13,809 nt of DNA from JBHHYU01 sp046757725 (GCA_046757725.1 JBHHYU010000085.1:1-13809), one strand, 5' to 3'; positions 1 through 7,728 are shown, numbered from the stretch's first letter. The notes: generated by a model not told the origin, from the sequence alone. Numbers and translations: made by a program.

Positions 1-354
1 GCTGCGGGGTAGTTCATTCGATAAAAATTGGCTATCGAAAACCTGACGCCACGAGCTGGAATTTGCCTCCGAAACAACCCGTCAGGTCGCCTTCCGGGCC
101 CTAGACCGATACCGTGGGGTCAAACTGACGTTTTCTTTGTCCAGAGAATATCGGATAACAGGGCATGAGTTCAACACGACACACAAAGGGGCTATTGATG
201 GGAACTGTAGGCTCCACCACGGCCAAGGCTTGTTTCACAGTGAAGGAGCCTGATCTCTTCCCAGACACAGACACAGAAAGCTGTTTGGTCGCATCGTGGC
301 AGTAATTCTCGACCTGCGGATTTTTTGATTCCGACCGTGGTGATGAGTTTGGGC
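1..354. other. Intergenic region at window edge, no supported gene
   Basis: I see no gene here on either strand. A perfect inverted repeat, TTCGATA/TATCGAA with a 9-base spacer, lies at 17-39 and could be an operator or hairpin, but it has no poly-T tail and no adjacent gene to assign it to. Several frames stay open for 35-60 codons on the plus strand. None has a good start with a ribosome binding site or a recognisable family motif. No clear intrinsic terminator for the transporter (stop at 355) is visible. Confidence 0.5.
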
Positions 355-3009
355 TTATTGTTTCTTTCGGGGAAGGCCTAGTCCCTCTTTGGAATCCTTT
401 CTTGCACTATTTTTTTCTACTTTCGTCGATTCACGCGGCGCCGATTTCGCCAACCCCTCCGGTATCTCCGTCGGTTTTGCTCCCATCTCCTTTGCAGCCT
501 GGGCAGCGGTTCCTGCCTCGGCACGGCTTTCCTGCGCTCTTTGGGACGCCTTATTCGCAAGCATCTTCGCCTGATCAAATGCCCTTTCGGCGTCTGCCTT
601 CTCATTTGGCTCGGCGTCGGAGGCTGAGGTGACCTGTAGCTCGCGCAATTTTTCCTCAGCCGACTTAGATAGCGCATCTGCCTCCTGCTCTGCCTTCAAT
701 GCCTTTTGCTCTGCATCTTGAGCAGCGTCAAAGACTTTGGCGATCTCTGCTGGTTTGCCTTCATCCGGCTCAGCGCTGATATCAATGTCCTTCGCGGCAA
801 GGGTCAGGGCAACGGGCGGTAATCGATCGAGGAGATCGTCAAGGCTTCCATCCAAGAAACCCAACAGCTGCAATTCCTTGAAGCGAAGGGGAAGAAAAAC
901 CAACGCAGACTCTGCAGAGCGTTCTACGACAGTGTCGGGGCCAATATCCAACACCACCACCGGCTCGGCATCAATACGGACCTCTCCTAGAGTAGACCGC
1001 AGACTCTCCAGGGTCTTTTCTGATCCCTCCTCAGAGCTGGGGGCTAGAACCCGAATCTTCGCCGAGCCCCAAGCTTCTCCTCGGGTCATCAGATAGGCAA
1101 GGAGTAATGCCAGTTGGCTTGTCCTGTCTCCCCACCACCAGATATCGATTCGCCGCTCTTCGGTCGCTAACTTTTCAAGGGTAGCCCATTCGGCCGTTTC
1201 GGAATCAAGGACAACGACATTACATCCGAGTCGGATGGCCTCTTGGAGCTGGCGACCGTATCGGACCTGCCCTTCGTTTTTCTTTGTCCTGGAGAGTTGT
1301 TCCACCCTGTTCAGTAGGACCATGTTTGCCCGGATTCCCCCGATACCGAAGGATTGGAGCAGACTCTCAACTCCCACTCGGAAATCCGGAGCAGCCATCA
1401 CCCTAGCAAACATGCTTAGCCCACGTTCCTGAATAAAATTCTGCAACTCCTTCTCCGACTTATCTCGATGCTGCAACGTTATTGCATCTTCGCCTTCTAA
1501 AATTCTGACGGCGGTCGTGAGCCCGCTACCACCTTCAATCCACGAGGCAAAACGTAAAAGCCGGTCGAGCCTTTCCGGATCGTCACAAAAGGCAAGGATG
1601 CAGGGACGCCAGTCCCGGGGGTGCTCCGGCTCACCCGCCATGGCAAGAAGATTCTCGCGAATGCGTTGAAAGCAGTAGGAACGGTGGCTATCCGCCCAGC
1701 GTGCAGGTCCGGCGCTACGCTTCAGGTACTGGTAGATGGCAAACAGGACTGCAAGGGCGACAGCACCAGCCGCTAGATCGATGGTCAGCATGACCGCCAG
1801 GCAACTCATTGCTCCCAGAAGACTTAGTCGAGCGTCGAAAAAGCGGAACCGTGGTCGAAACGACGGGCTGGCCGTACGGGCCTCATAGAAGGTTGCGTAA
1901 TTCAACAGGCCGTAAGAGATCAAGAAAAACATCGAAACCACGGATGCGATAACGTTCAGTGTACCCAGGCCGACAGTCGCCAATGCGATCCCGGCAGATA
2001 GCAAGACTCCCCTCCGAGGGTTTCCAGTGGGACCAACCCCTTCAGCAAAAGGTAAAAGAAATGGGAAAATTCGATCCCCTGCGATGGACTGCAATATGCG
2101 GGGCGCACCCAGGAAGGAGGCCATAGCCGAAGATAGAGTCGCAGCTATCACACCCGCTTCGATCAGCCAACCGACCTGGGCTACTCGCTTCATCGCGCCA
2201 TAGTCGCCCACCAGATGTTCCCGAGGCAAGGTGCCGGCCAACACAATCCCTGCGGCCAGATAAACGATGATGGATATCCCCACAGCTAAGAAAGTGCCCA
2301 CCTGTATGCTCCTCCCCGGATCTTTGAGATCTCCGGACATACTGACTCCCTGGGTGAATCCCGTGACCGCAGGGAAAAAAATGGCGAAGAGAATCCAGAA
2401 GTCAGGCCCGCTGACGGGAGCAGACCAGTTCTGGGTTAATACCCCAGCGTTCCAGTGGCCGACTCCACCGACAAAGAAAGAGAGAAGAGCTGCTCCCAGG
2501 ATGCTCATAACCAGGTATTGAAGGCGAGTTGCCCAATCGGTGCCAAGCCAGGCGAAAAGAAGAAGAATCAAGACCGCCACACCAGCAATTCCCTGCGATA
2601 GTATTTGGCCTCCTTCAATCGGTAGCATCTCAGTGACTGTCTCAGCAAAACCGATGCAGTAAAACGCGATGGATACCGACTGTGCAAGGAATAGGACGGC
2701 ACCGATGGCGCCGCCAAATTCCAGTCCGAGCGTGCGCGAGATCAAATAATAAGGGCCACCTCCTTTGACCTTCAGGTTCGTGGCTATGGCAGAAAGGGAA
2801 AGGCTGGTTAGAATTGCGAGAACACTGCATAGTGCTAGGATCCCCAGCGCACGTTCTAGGCCCGCACTGCCGACCACGTACCCCAACCGTCTGAAAAGAA
2901 TAATTCCAAGAATGGTAAGGATGCTTGGTGTAAAAACACCTGCGAACGTCCCAAGCCCACCCCGTAAAGATTTAGGATCCAAATTCTCCTGTCTATCAGC
3001 TTTCCACAT
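355..3009 (-). CDS. SLC12-like cation-chloride cotransporter with coiled-coil tail
   Basis: An 884-residue membrane transporter of the amino acid-polyamine-cation superfamily, cation-chloride cotransporter (SLC12) branch. Such proteins move Cl- with Na+ and/or K+, or amino acids in some bacterial members; the substrate cannot be told here. The first helix carries GVFTPSILTILGIILFRRLG, the family's 'GV..P..L.I.G..LF.RL' signature. GGGPYYLISR, FFPAVTGFTQG with SGDLKDP, and SSAMASFLGAPRILQ follow in family order within about 12 helices (roughly residues 20-430). Residues 430-740 resemble the soluble SLC12 C-terminal domain. The last 140 residues are Ala/Glu/Lys-rich predicted coiled coil ending in a basic segment, which is unusual. 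The ATG at 3009 is chosen; an in-frame TTG at 3030 adds 7 residues. Neither has a clear Shine-Dalgarno, and an upstream mini-ORF may couple translation. Family assignment is strong; function is inferred. Confidence 0.9.
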   Translation of the reverse strand: MWKADRQENLDPKSLRGGLGTFAGVFTPSILTILGIILFRRLGYVVGSAGLERALGILALCSVLAILTSLSLSAIATNLKVKGGGPYYLISRTLGLEFGGAIGAVLFLAQSVSIAFYCIGFAETVTEMLPIEGGQILSQGIAGVAVLILLLFAWLGTDWATRLQYLVMSILGAALLSFFVGGVGHWNAGVLTQNWSAPVSGPDFWILFAIFFPAVTGFTQGVSMSGDLKDPGRSIQVGTFLAVGISIIVYLAAGIVLAGTLPREHLVGDYGAMKRVAQVGWLIEAGVIAATLSSAMASFLGAPRILQSIAGDRIFPFLLPFAEGVGPTGNPRRGVLLSAGIALATVGLGTLNVIASVVSMFFLISYGLLNYATFYEARTASPSFRPRFRFFDARLSLLGAMSCLAVMLTIDLAAGAVALAVLFAIYQYLKRSAGPARWADSHRSYCFQRIRENLLAMAGEPEHPRDWRPCILAFCDDPERLDRLLRFASWIEGGSGLTTAVRILEGEDAITLQHRDKSEKELQNFIQERGLSMFARVMAAPDFRVGVESLLQSFGIGGIRANMVLLNRVEQLSRTKKNEGQVRYGRQLQEAIRLGCNVVVLDSETAEWATLEKLATEERRIDIWWWGDRTSQLALLLAYLMTRGEAWGSAKIRVLAPSSEEGSEKTLESLRSTLGEVRIDAEPVVVLDIGPDTVVERSAESALVFLPLRFKELQLLGFLDGSLDDLLDRLPPVALTLAAKDIDISAEPDEGKPAEIAKVFDAAQDAEQKALKAEQEADALSKSAEEKLRELQVTSASDAEPNEKADAERAFDQAKMLANKASQRAQESRAEAGTAAQAAKEMGAKPTEIPEGLAKSAPRESTKVEKNSARKDSKEGLGLPRKKQ

Positions 3010-3038
3010 GTGGTCCGTACACCAGCCCAATAGATAGG

Positions 3039-3113
3039 TTATGATGTTGAGTAAGCATTGAGTCCGAAACCCTGCCGGTCCGGGAACCGCTGAGATGTTG
3101 AAAATGTTATCAC
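3039..3113 (-). CDS. Possible 24-codon leader ORF upstream of the transporter
   Basis: A GTG codon at 3113 sits 6 bases after AGGAGA (3120-3125), the best Shine-Dalgarno in this gap. It opens a 24-codon frame that stops at 3039, 9 bases before the in-frame TTG and about 30 before the ATG of the transporter, which lacks its own clear ribosome binding site. That layout would suit translational coupling or a regulatory leader peptide. The peptide (MITFSTSQRF...) shows no family motif and no obvious codon run for attenuation. It may instead be chance. Confidence 0.3.
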   Translation of the reverse strand: MITFSTSQRFPDRQGFGLNAYSTS

Positions 3114-3282
3114 CTTTTCTCTCCTATACGAAACCGAGGTTACGATCTGCCGGCTTTTTCCTCTGATTTAACGAGGGCTGCGTTAGCGGCATTTCCCCAA
3201 AAAAACTGGGGCAGTTATGGGACCAGGCGGGGAGGGATATTTCAGATCGGGCATCTTATGACCAGGCCCAACGGTGAGAGAT

Positions 3283-3331
3283 AAAAAAAGTGAGCCGCAC
3301 ATTGAGTAGACCCTGATCGCTCAGTGCGGCT
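3283..3331 (-). terminator. Rho-independent terminator of the coiled-coil operon
   Basis: Read on the minus strand, AGCCGCAC (3331-3324) and GTGCGGCT (3300-3293) form an 8-base-pair stem. An inner TGAG/CTCA pairing extends it with a two-base bulge. CAC and then seven T residues (3289-3283) follow. This is a textbook intrinsic terminator about 105 bases after the stop of the last operon gene. It also insulates the downstream transporter from read-through. Confidence 0.8.
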
Positions 3332-3436
3332 TGTTGACAGTGAAATCAGAGTGAGGATGCAGACGAGAAGATATGAGATGTCAGAATGGGATACCGGGGG
3401 ATTACGAAAGTCTGCGAGGGGCGGGGCAATGTCTTC

Positions 3437-4183
3437 CTAGGTTGATTCAGAGTTATCCGCCTCCGACACTTGCTGATAGAGACCATTGAGACCCGCAAGC
3501 TGTGATTCCAGCCTTTCCAATATTAATGACCTAAGCTTATTAGTCTGCTCCAAAAGTTGGGAGTTCTTCTCCCTTAGCTCGGTAACCTGCCCCTCCACCT
3601 CACGCATTCTGTCCTGCTCATGCTCCAACTGCGTGGCTTTCTCCTGACCGGTATCTCGCTCCTTGCCCAGTTCGGCCGCCTGTTCCAAAAGCCGGGAGTT
3701 TTCCTCCTTTAACTCAGCAACTTGCCCCTCCACCTCACGCATTCTGTCCTGCTCACGCTCCAACTGCCGGATTCTCTCCTGACCGGCATCTCGCTCCTTG
3801 CCCAGTTCAGCCGCCTGTTCCGAAAGCCGGGAGTTTTCCTCCTTTAACTCAGCAACTTGCCCCTCCACCTCACGCATTCTGTCCTGCTCACGCTCCAACT
3901 GCCGGATTCTCTCCTGACCGGCATCTCGCTCCTTGCCCAGTTCAGCCGCCTGTTCCGAAAGCCGGGAGTTTTCCTCCTTTAACTCAGCAACCTTTACCTC
4001 CGGAAACTTCTGATGAATCTGGTCCTCTGTATGGATCTCCGAATCAGATGCTGCCACGGGCTTTGATTGCAATTCCTCAATACGCCGCCGTTTTTCTTTG
4101 AGTTCCCGCTCGGCCAGGATAAGATAGGCAATAAGTACGCCCAAAGTTGCTGCACCGCCAAAAAGGAAAAGTCCAATAAGCAT
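3437..4183 (-). CDS. Membrane-anchored coiled-coil protein with 45-residue repeats
   Basis: A 248-residue protein with one N-terminal hydrophobic helix (residues 2-23, MLIGLFLFGGAATLG...), then a charged linker and a long coiled coil. Residues 65-199 are three tandem 45-residue units starting V-A-E-L-K-E-E-N-S and ending R-E-V-E-G-Q. Units 1 and 2 are identical; unit 3 has scattered substitutions. A diverged fourth unit begins at residue 200 and runs into the C-terminus. The topology suggests a single-pass anchor with a cytoplasmic or periplasmic rod. Start is the ATG at 4183; the Shine-Dalgarno is weak (AGG about 11 bases upstream), and only 24 bases separate it from the preceding gene, so translation may be coupled. 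No enzymatic domain is visible. Similarity to known coiled-coil proteins would mostly reflect composition, so no function is assigned. Confidence 0.8.
   Translation of the reverse strand: MLIGLFLFGGAATLGVLIAYLILAERELKEKRRRIEELQSKPVAASDSEIHTEDQIHQKFPEVKVAELKEENSRLSEQAAELGKERDAGQERIRQLEREQDRMREVEGQVAELKEENSRLSEQAAELGKERDAGQERIRQLEREQDRMREVEGQVAELKEENSRLLEQAAELGKERDTGQEKATQLEHEQDRMREVEGQVTELREKNSQLLEQTNKLRSLILERLESQLAGLNGLYQQVSEADNSEST
3587..3991 (-). repeat. Tandem 135-bp coding repeat, three units plus a diverged fourth
   Basis: Units occupy 3857-3991, 3722-3856 and 3587-3721 on the minus strand, each exactly 135 bases (45 codons). The first two appear identical base for base. The third differs at several positions, and a fourth, strongly diverged copy continues below 3587. 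The gradient implies a recent duplication of unit 1/2 on top of older ones. The reading frame is kept, so copy number can vary without breaking the protein. Confidence 0.9.
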
Positions 4184-4207
4184 GTTTCGTTTAACCTAAA
4201 CGTGAGA

Positions 4208-4756
4208 TCAAAGTTTTCCCTGAGATCTAAGTCCCTCGATGCGTTCTACGACGATATCCGCCAGGTTGGTTGTTGACAGAAATTCGGGTACCGGGAGGGT
4301 TCCTGAGCCAAGTCTTGAAACTCGATCGTTGAGCGCATTCAAATCGGTTTGAATACGATTATACTCCGTTAGATCTAGTCGGCATTCGAGTATCTTTTGG
4401 TCGATCTTGCCGAGGCAATCCATGAGCGCAACTTTTTTCTGCTCAAACAGATTCTTTAAGTAATCCACCTCAGCCTGGACGATCTGTTCTTCCACGGGGC
4501 GAATCCGATCTTCTATCTCCTTATGCATATCTCGGAGTGCCTGTAACAGCCGCTCATAGGATTGCTCTTCCCTCATTAGATCCTCCTTTATGGCAATCTT
4601 CTCTTCTGATGTTGTGACATATTGTTGCACCAAAGACTCTGAAATTTTCTTCTTGACTTGCGATAGAGCTGTCTGTACCTCCGCCACCTTTCCTCCCAGC
4701 CGTTTCTTCTCGGTCAGGAGCCGGTGCAGTTCTTCAATAGTTTCTGTATGGATCAT
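4208..4756 (-). CDS. Hypothetical coiled-coil protein, second gene of the operon
   Basis: A 182-residue soluble protein that I do not recognise. Nearly all of it (about residues 5-145) is Glu/Lys/Gln/Leu-rich helix with heptad spacing, for example EEQIVQAEVDYLKNLFEQKK. The C-terminus is shorter and less charged (SGTLPVPEFLSTTNLADIVV). It has no signal peptide or membrane segment. Start is ATG at 4756 with GAGGG about 8 bases upstream. It follows the helix-turn-helix gene by 56 bases and precedes the membrane coiled-coil gene by 24, all on one strand, so it is probably cotranscribed. Two neighbouring coiled-coil proteins, one membrane-anchored and one soluble, could pair with each other; this is inference only. 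Confidence 0.75.
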   Translation of the reverse strand: MIHTETIEELHRLLTEKKRLGGKVAEVQTALSQVKKKISESLVQQYVTTSEEKIAIKEDLMREEQSYERLLQALRDMHKEIEDRIRPVEEQIVQAEVDYLKNLFEQKKVALMDCLGKIDQKILECRLDLTEYNRIQTDLNALNDRVSRLGSGTLPVPEFLSTTNLADIVVERIEGLRSQGKL

Positions 4757-4812
4757 GGGAGATTCCCTCTTCGCATCTGCTTCCAGCTACTTCACTGATG
4801 ATACAGTTAACT

Positions 4813-5034
4813 TCACCCTCTAGTGAATCTCTTGGAGCCATAGGAGCCTTCGATAGGATTCGGCCATTGCTTGCCCTTGTCGGTTACCAAACTCAGAATA
4901 TCACTTCTACCGAAGCGCCAACTCCTTCCAATTCGACTCCCGGGGATGATTCCCTTTTCCGCCAGTTTATAGACGGTTTTAACATGAATTTTGAGAAGTG
5001 CTGCCACCTCAGTCGGGGTCATTATTTCTTCCAC
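4813..5034 (-). CDS. Excisionase-type (MerR-like) helix-turn-helix protein
   Basis: A 73-residue DNA-binding protein of the helix-turn-helix 17/excisionase (AlpA/Xis-like) type. Visible landmarks are MTPTEVAALLKIHVKTVYKL (recognition helix region), an E-K-G-I-I-P turn, then RIGRSWRFGRSDIL, the usual 'R.GR.WR....dl' wing. The last 20 residues are an uncharged tail without a motif. The frame starts at GTG 5034 with AGAGGGG about 9 bases upstream. An ATG at 5022 (residue 5) is the alternative and matches the usual family start, with GGAAG close by. It is the first gene of a three-gene minus-strand unit with two coiled-coil genes, so it may regulate that operon. No integrase or phage gene is nearby, which argues against a true excisionase role. 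Confidence 0.85.
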   Translation of the reverse strand: MEEIMTPTEVAALLKIHVKTVYKLAEKGIIPGSRIGRSWRFGRSDILSLVTDKGKQWPNPIEGSYGSKRFTRG

Positions 5035-5603
5035 TCGTTATCGCCCCTCTCTTATTATTAACTCATTTTTTTCAGTAAACTCCATACAGGGTAGCAGAAT
5101 AAGCATACAACATGCCAAATAGTGATAAGTGACCCTGGTTGGGTAAAAAGGCCTTGTTTTTCTTAAGAATTACCTCCCTAGATAGACCATTCTTTCAAAG
5201 CACTCTGAGGGATAAGCCGGTTACTGAATTGGACAAATGTGGTCTCAACTGACAAGTCTTGTCCCTTTGCTACCTGTTTCCACTTATCACGTTTTCTCCG
5301 CGGAATCACCAAGCCACGCTAAAGATTCTCACGAAATTGCTCGAAGATTTTGCTAAACTCAGTTGCGTTTTGTCCATCGCGGTTTTTTTAAACTGCGGGT
5401 GACCCCGAGTCCGGGGCGCGACAAGAGAGGCGTGAGGGCTACATGACTGTTCCCCCGGTCTCGCTATGCCTCTGGTACCTTGGGAAACGCTAGAACTCAG
5501 CGGCTATGACAGCTACGCTTCGAGCTGCCTGGAGGTTATCTTACCCTATGCCAACTTTACTAGTGCAGTGTCTCACGCTGTTGGTACTCTATCCGAAGTA
5601 CAC
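5035..5603. other. Intergenic region upstream of the helix-turn-helix operon
   Basis: No firm gene. It should contain the operon promoter on the minus strand, but I cannot fix a -35/-10 pair. Two hairpins stand close together: CGCGGTTT/AAACTGCG with a TTTT loop (5378-5397, one G-T pair) and CCCCG/CGGGG with a 4-base loop (5403-5416). On the minus strand a frame from 5387 to 5178 is open except for one TAG at 5319-5321. After it come 43 protein-like codons from GTG 5309, with no good ribosome binding site; this could be a gene remnant. Confidence 0.45.
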
Positions 5604-5711
5604 CACCACGAAGGACACGAAGAGCACGAAGGAAGACAATAGCCTCTTGAAATCCGGTTGCTCTTCTAATCCGGTTGTCCGTTCTTCGTGTCCTTGGTGC
5701 GCTTCGTGGTG
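5604..5711. repeat. Inverted CACGAAG-unit repeat element
   Basis: The left arm (5604-5632) is CACCACGAAG followed by GACACGAAG and AGCACGAAG, that is, 9-10-base units each ending in CGAAG. The right arm (5684-5711) is the inverted equivalent, ending CTTCGTGGTG. The arms could fold into a long imperfect hairpin. Two copies of AATCCGGTTG sit in the centre (5651-5660 and about 5668-5677). From general knowledge, CACCACGAAG-type repeats are scattered through many environmental bacterial genomes and often create spurious Thr-Lys-Asp-Thr-Lys ORFs, as here. It is probably a non-coding dispersed repeat. Confidence 0.7.
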
Positions 5712-6119
5712 AATAGAGAAACATGGGTCGACCATCATGGCTACGGATAGGCACCATGCCGGCGGGATGAGAACCTGCAGTGATGTCTTGGGAACTAGGG
5801 TGTTTCGCACGAGATTTCATTCCCTGATGCTAAACTGTTACGTGGGAGAATAAATGCCTTCATTTAAGAGGCACTACAATAGTGTCGGTGGAAGGACCGA
5901 GGGCTTACGGATCAGGTTTGAGGAGAGTACTTTCCCGGTATTATTCTGAAAGGCTGGCAAAGAGGACAAGAGATTCCACCGGATCTCAGGGAAGCTACCT
6001 TCCGATTGTCAGGTATGAGATAACCACTGTCGGATCAGACCGGAACGATGGCTTCACGCAGCAGATCGAACAGATCGAGTTACTGGATGGTTAACTTGGG
6101 TCCAGCACTGTTTTTGATG
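5712..6119. other. Intergenic region, no confident gene
   Basis: About 400 bases between the repeat element and the stop of the DUF262-like gene. A 70-codon plus-strand frame (GTG at 5882 to 6094) is present, with AAGAGG roughly 10 bases upstream, but its composition shows no family motif and I do not call it a gene. No hairpin with a T-tract that would terminate the convergent minus gene is evident. Confidence 0.4.
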
Positions 6120-7541
6120 TCACGCCACACCGGCAGAAATTTGCCTAGCCGTATCCAGCCATTCAAGCTCCGTAGTCACACCTAGAAAAAAACGACGGAA
6201 TGTGTCATCCACCAACCGTCGAGCCGCCTTTCCACGGGAGGAAGCGACCAGCGAGGTTGCCTCCTGATAGGACTCCAGATTAATGGGATCCTCGGTGAAC
6301 TTGTTGAGCTCGCCCATCAGCTTGTCGAACGCTCTGTCCAGTATCATCATGCCGCCACGGTTTCGAACGTAGCCGCATGCGGCGATAAAACCCAGCAAGA
6401 AGCTGCTCTCACACAAGATCAAATAGCGCTTATTAGGATCGCCCGCGTAAACCTGCATGATCTTCGGGTGGATCTCCATGGTGATCCGTCTCAATGTCTT
6501 AATCACATCTGAGACATCTCCAACGTTATCCAAATAGGGCTGGTTTTCGTCGAGGAAGCGCTCTGTCTCAGCCCCGGCCGTGACATGCGCGTTGTTGGTG
6601 ATAAAGGCCTGCGTGGCCAGCACTAGGACCGACGCAGGAAATTTTTCCCTAGGTTTCTGTTCTCTCGGCATTTTGCCGATATCTTCCCAAATGGGAATTC
6701 CGTCGCTCTTTAACTGCTCGATCAATGGCCTTTGCATAATCTCCAGTTGGACTCGGAGGCTCATGCGGCGCTGGCTTGTGTTAAAGGTAACCATATAGTG
6801 CAACAACCCCGCAAGACTGATTCCGTAGAAGATTTCGAACCTGATGGTTCGCCGAAGGAGGTCTTCGGTTGCCTTGCGTGGGTTGTCCTGCCTGCCGACG
6901 GATTCTGCGAAGAACTTCCATGCCTCTTGTGGAATGATGCCGTCCTTCACAAGTTCATCACGCCGCCATACCAACAAGATTGCGATGAGGAAGCAGTAGA
7001 GCCTCTGAAGGCCATCGATGATCGAGTACTGAATCTCTCCCTCTTGTAGAGAGTGGGCCCGATCCCCGCTGCTGCTCAGTGCGGCTATTTTACTCTCCGG
7101 CATTGCCGCCCCATCAATAAAATCACGGATCAGTCTTCGATAGATGGCGTCGGTTACGTGGTCAAAGGGTGGGCGTTGAAAAAAGTTATCCTGAACCGAG
7201 ACGCGCCGGATGTAGCGACCGAGGGGCTCCATGGCATGCCCAATCTTACCCTCTGTCTTGGGATCCTCTACCTCGGGTCCCACCAGTAGAACGGGAGGAG
7301 GCGGTAGTAACAAGGAAGCAAAGCCCTCCCCCTCCAGTTCTTCTACTAGGTGAAATACCCGGTCGTGGAGTCGTTTTGTACGTTCTAATCTTGTAAGTTT
7401 CTTAGCCCGTTTTGGTCTCTTGCCCCGCGTTACTTTCATTTCCTCCTCAAGAGACCTGATCTCACTGGAAATGCTGGCCGCATCAAACCCCTTCGCCGTG
7501 ATGTCAGGAAGGGTTCCTTTGATCTCTTCGTTTACCGACAT
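6120..7541 (-). CDS. DUF262/ParB-like domain protein with DGLQR motif
   Basis: A 473-residue soluble protein. Residues 20-75 are basic and helical (LEEEMKVTRGKRPKRAKKL), followed by a PPPP segment. Residues 115-180 resemble the DUF262 (GmrS-type, ParB/sulfiredoxin-fold) N-terminal domain: FFQRPPF, then RRLIRDFIDGAAMPES, then YSIIDGLQRLYCF at about 172-184, corresponding to the family's 'IDGQQRL'. The second position of the usual QQ pair is kept, but the first is Leu. The rest is helical, and no HNH or DUF1524 nuclease domain is seen. DUF262 proteins are known from GmrSD-type modification-dependent restriction and related nucleotide-dependent systems; DndB has a similar DGQHR motif. No restriction or methylase gene is near, so the role is open. 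Start is ATG 7541, supported by AAGGGGGA about 6 bases upstream. Domain assignment is by motif only. Confidence 0.75.
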   Translation of the reverse strand: MSVNEEIKGTLPDITAKGFDAASISSEIRSLEEEMKVTRGKRPKRAKKLTRLERTKRLHDRVFHLVEELEGEGFASLLLPPPPVLLVGPEVEDPKTEGKIGHAMEPLGRYIRRVSVQDNFFQRPPFDHVTDAIYRRLIRDFIDGAAMPESKIAALSSSGDRAHSLQEGEIQYSIIDGLQRLYCFLIAILLVWRRDELVKDGIIPQEAWKFFAESVGRQDNPRKATEDLLRRTIRFEIFYGISLAGLLHYMVTFNTSQRRMSLRVQLEIMQRPLIEQLKSDGIPIWEDIGKMPREQKPREKFPASVLVLATQAFITNNAHVTAGAETERFLDENQPYLDNVGDVSDVIKTLRRITMEIHPKIMQVYAGDPNKRYLILCESSFLLGFIAACGYVRNRGGMMILDRAFDKLMGELNKFTEDPINLESYQEATSLVASSRGKAARRLVDDTFRRFFLGVTTELEWLDTARQISAGVA

Positions 7542-7558
7542 GGTTTGTCCCCCTTTCT
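7535..7558 (-). promoter_or_regulatory. Strong ribosome binding site of the DUF262-like gene
   Basis: AAGGGGGA lies 6-7 bases before the ATG at 7541 on the minus strand. It fixes that start over later in-frame codons. Confidence 0.6.
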
Positions 7559-7728
7559 TGTGTTAGCTTCGGGCTCGGTTTCTGGTTAATTTCTAGTTTT
7601 TACGCAAGTTTGGTTTTAAGGCCTTAATTGGCTAAACACGGTAGGGCGCTTTCCATGCCCTACGGGGAATCCTAACTTTTTCCTTACCTCGTAGGCAAGC
7701 GGCAACCGAGGTTGTTCGAGCGGAATGT

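Larger units (their letters stand above)
3031..3436. other. Intergenic region between transporter and coiled-coil operon
   Basis: About 400 bases without a firm gene. It holds the possible leader ORF (3039-3113), a weak hairpin CCCCA/TGGGG around 3195-3212, and the terminator at 3283-3331. A transporter promoter must lie between 3113 and 3283 on the minus strand, but I find no convincing -35/-10 pair. Confidence 0.5.

Noticed and set aside
46..250. Plus-strand open frame with protein-like residues near the window start
   Set aside because: No start codon with a ribosome binding site, short, and no family motif. Two other frames in the same place look equally open.
4813..5034. Mobile element or prophage inferred from the excisionase-type protein
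   Set aside because: No integrase, attachment-site repeat, phage structural gene or tRNA is present. This helix-turn-helix type is common in ordinary regulators.
5560..5820. 73- and 86-codon minus-strand ORFs across the repeat element
   Set aside because: Both owe their length to the CACGAAG repeat units; Arg/Thr or His/Glu periodic residues are the typical artefact of this repeat.
5882..6094. 70-codon plus-strand ORF starting with GTG
   Set aside because: Weak start context, no recognisable motif, no helical or beta pattern that stands out, and it sits in a gene-poor region next to a repeat element. Not enough to call a gene.
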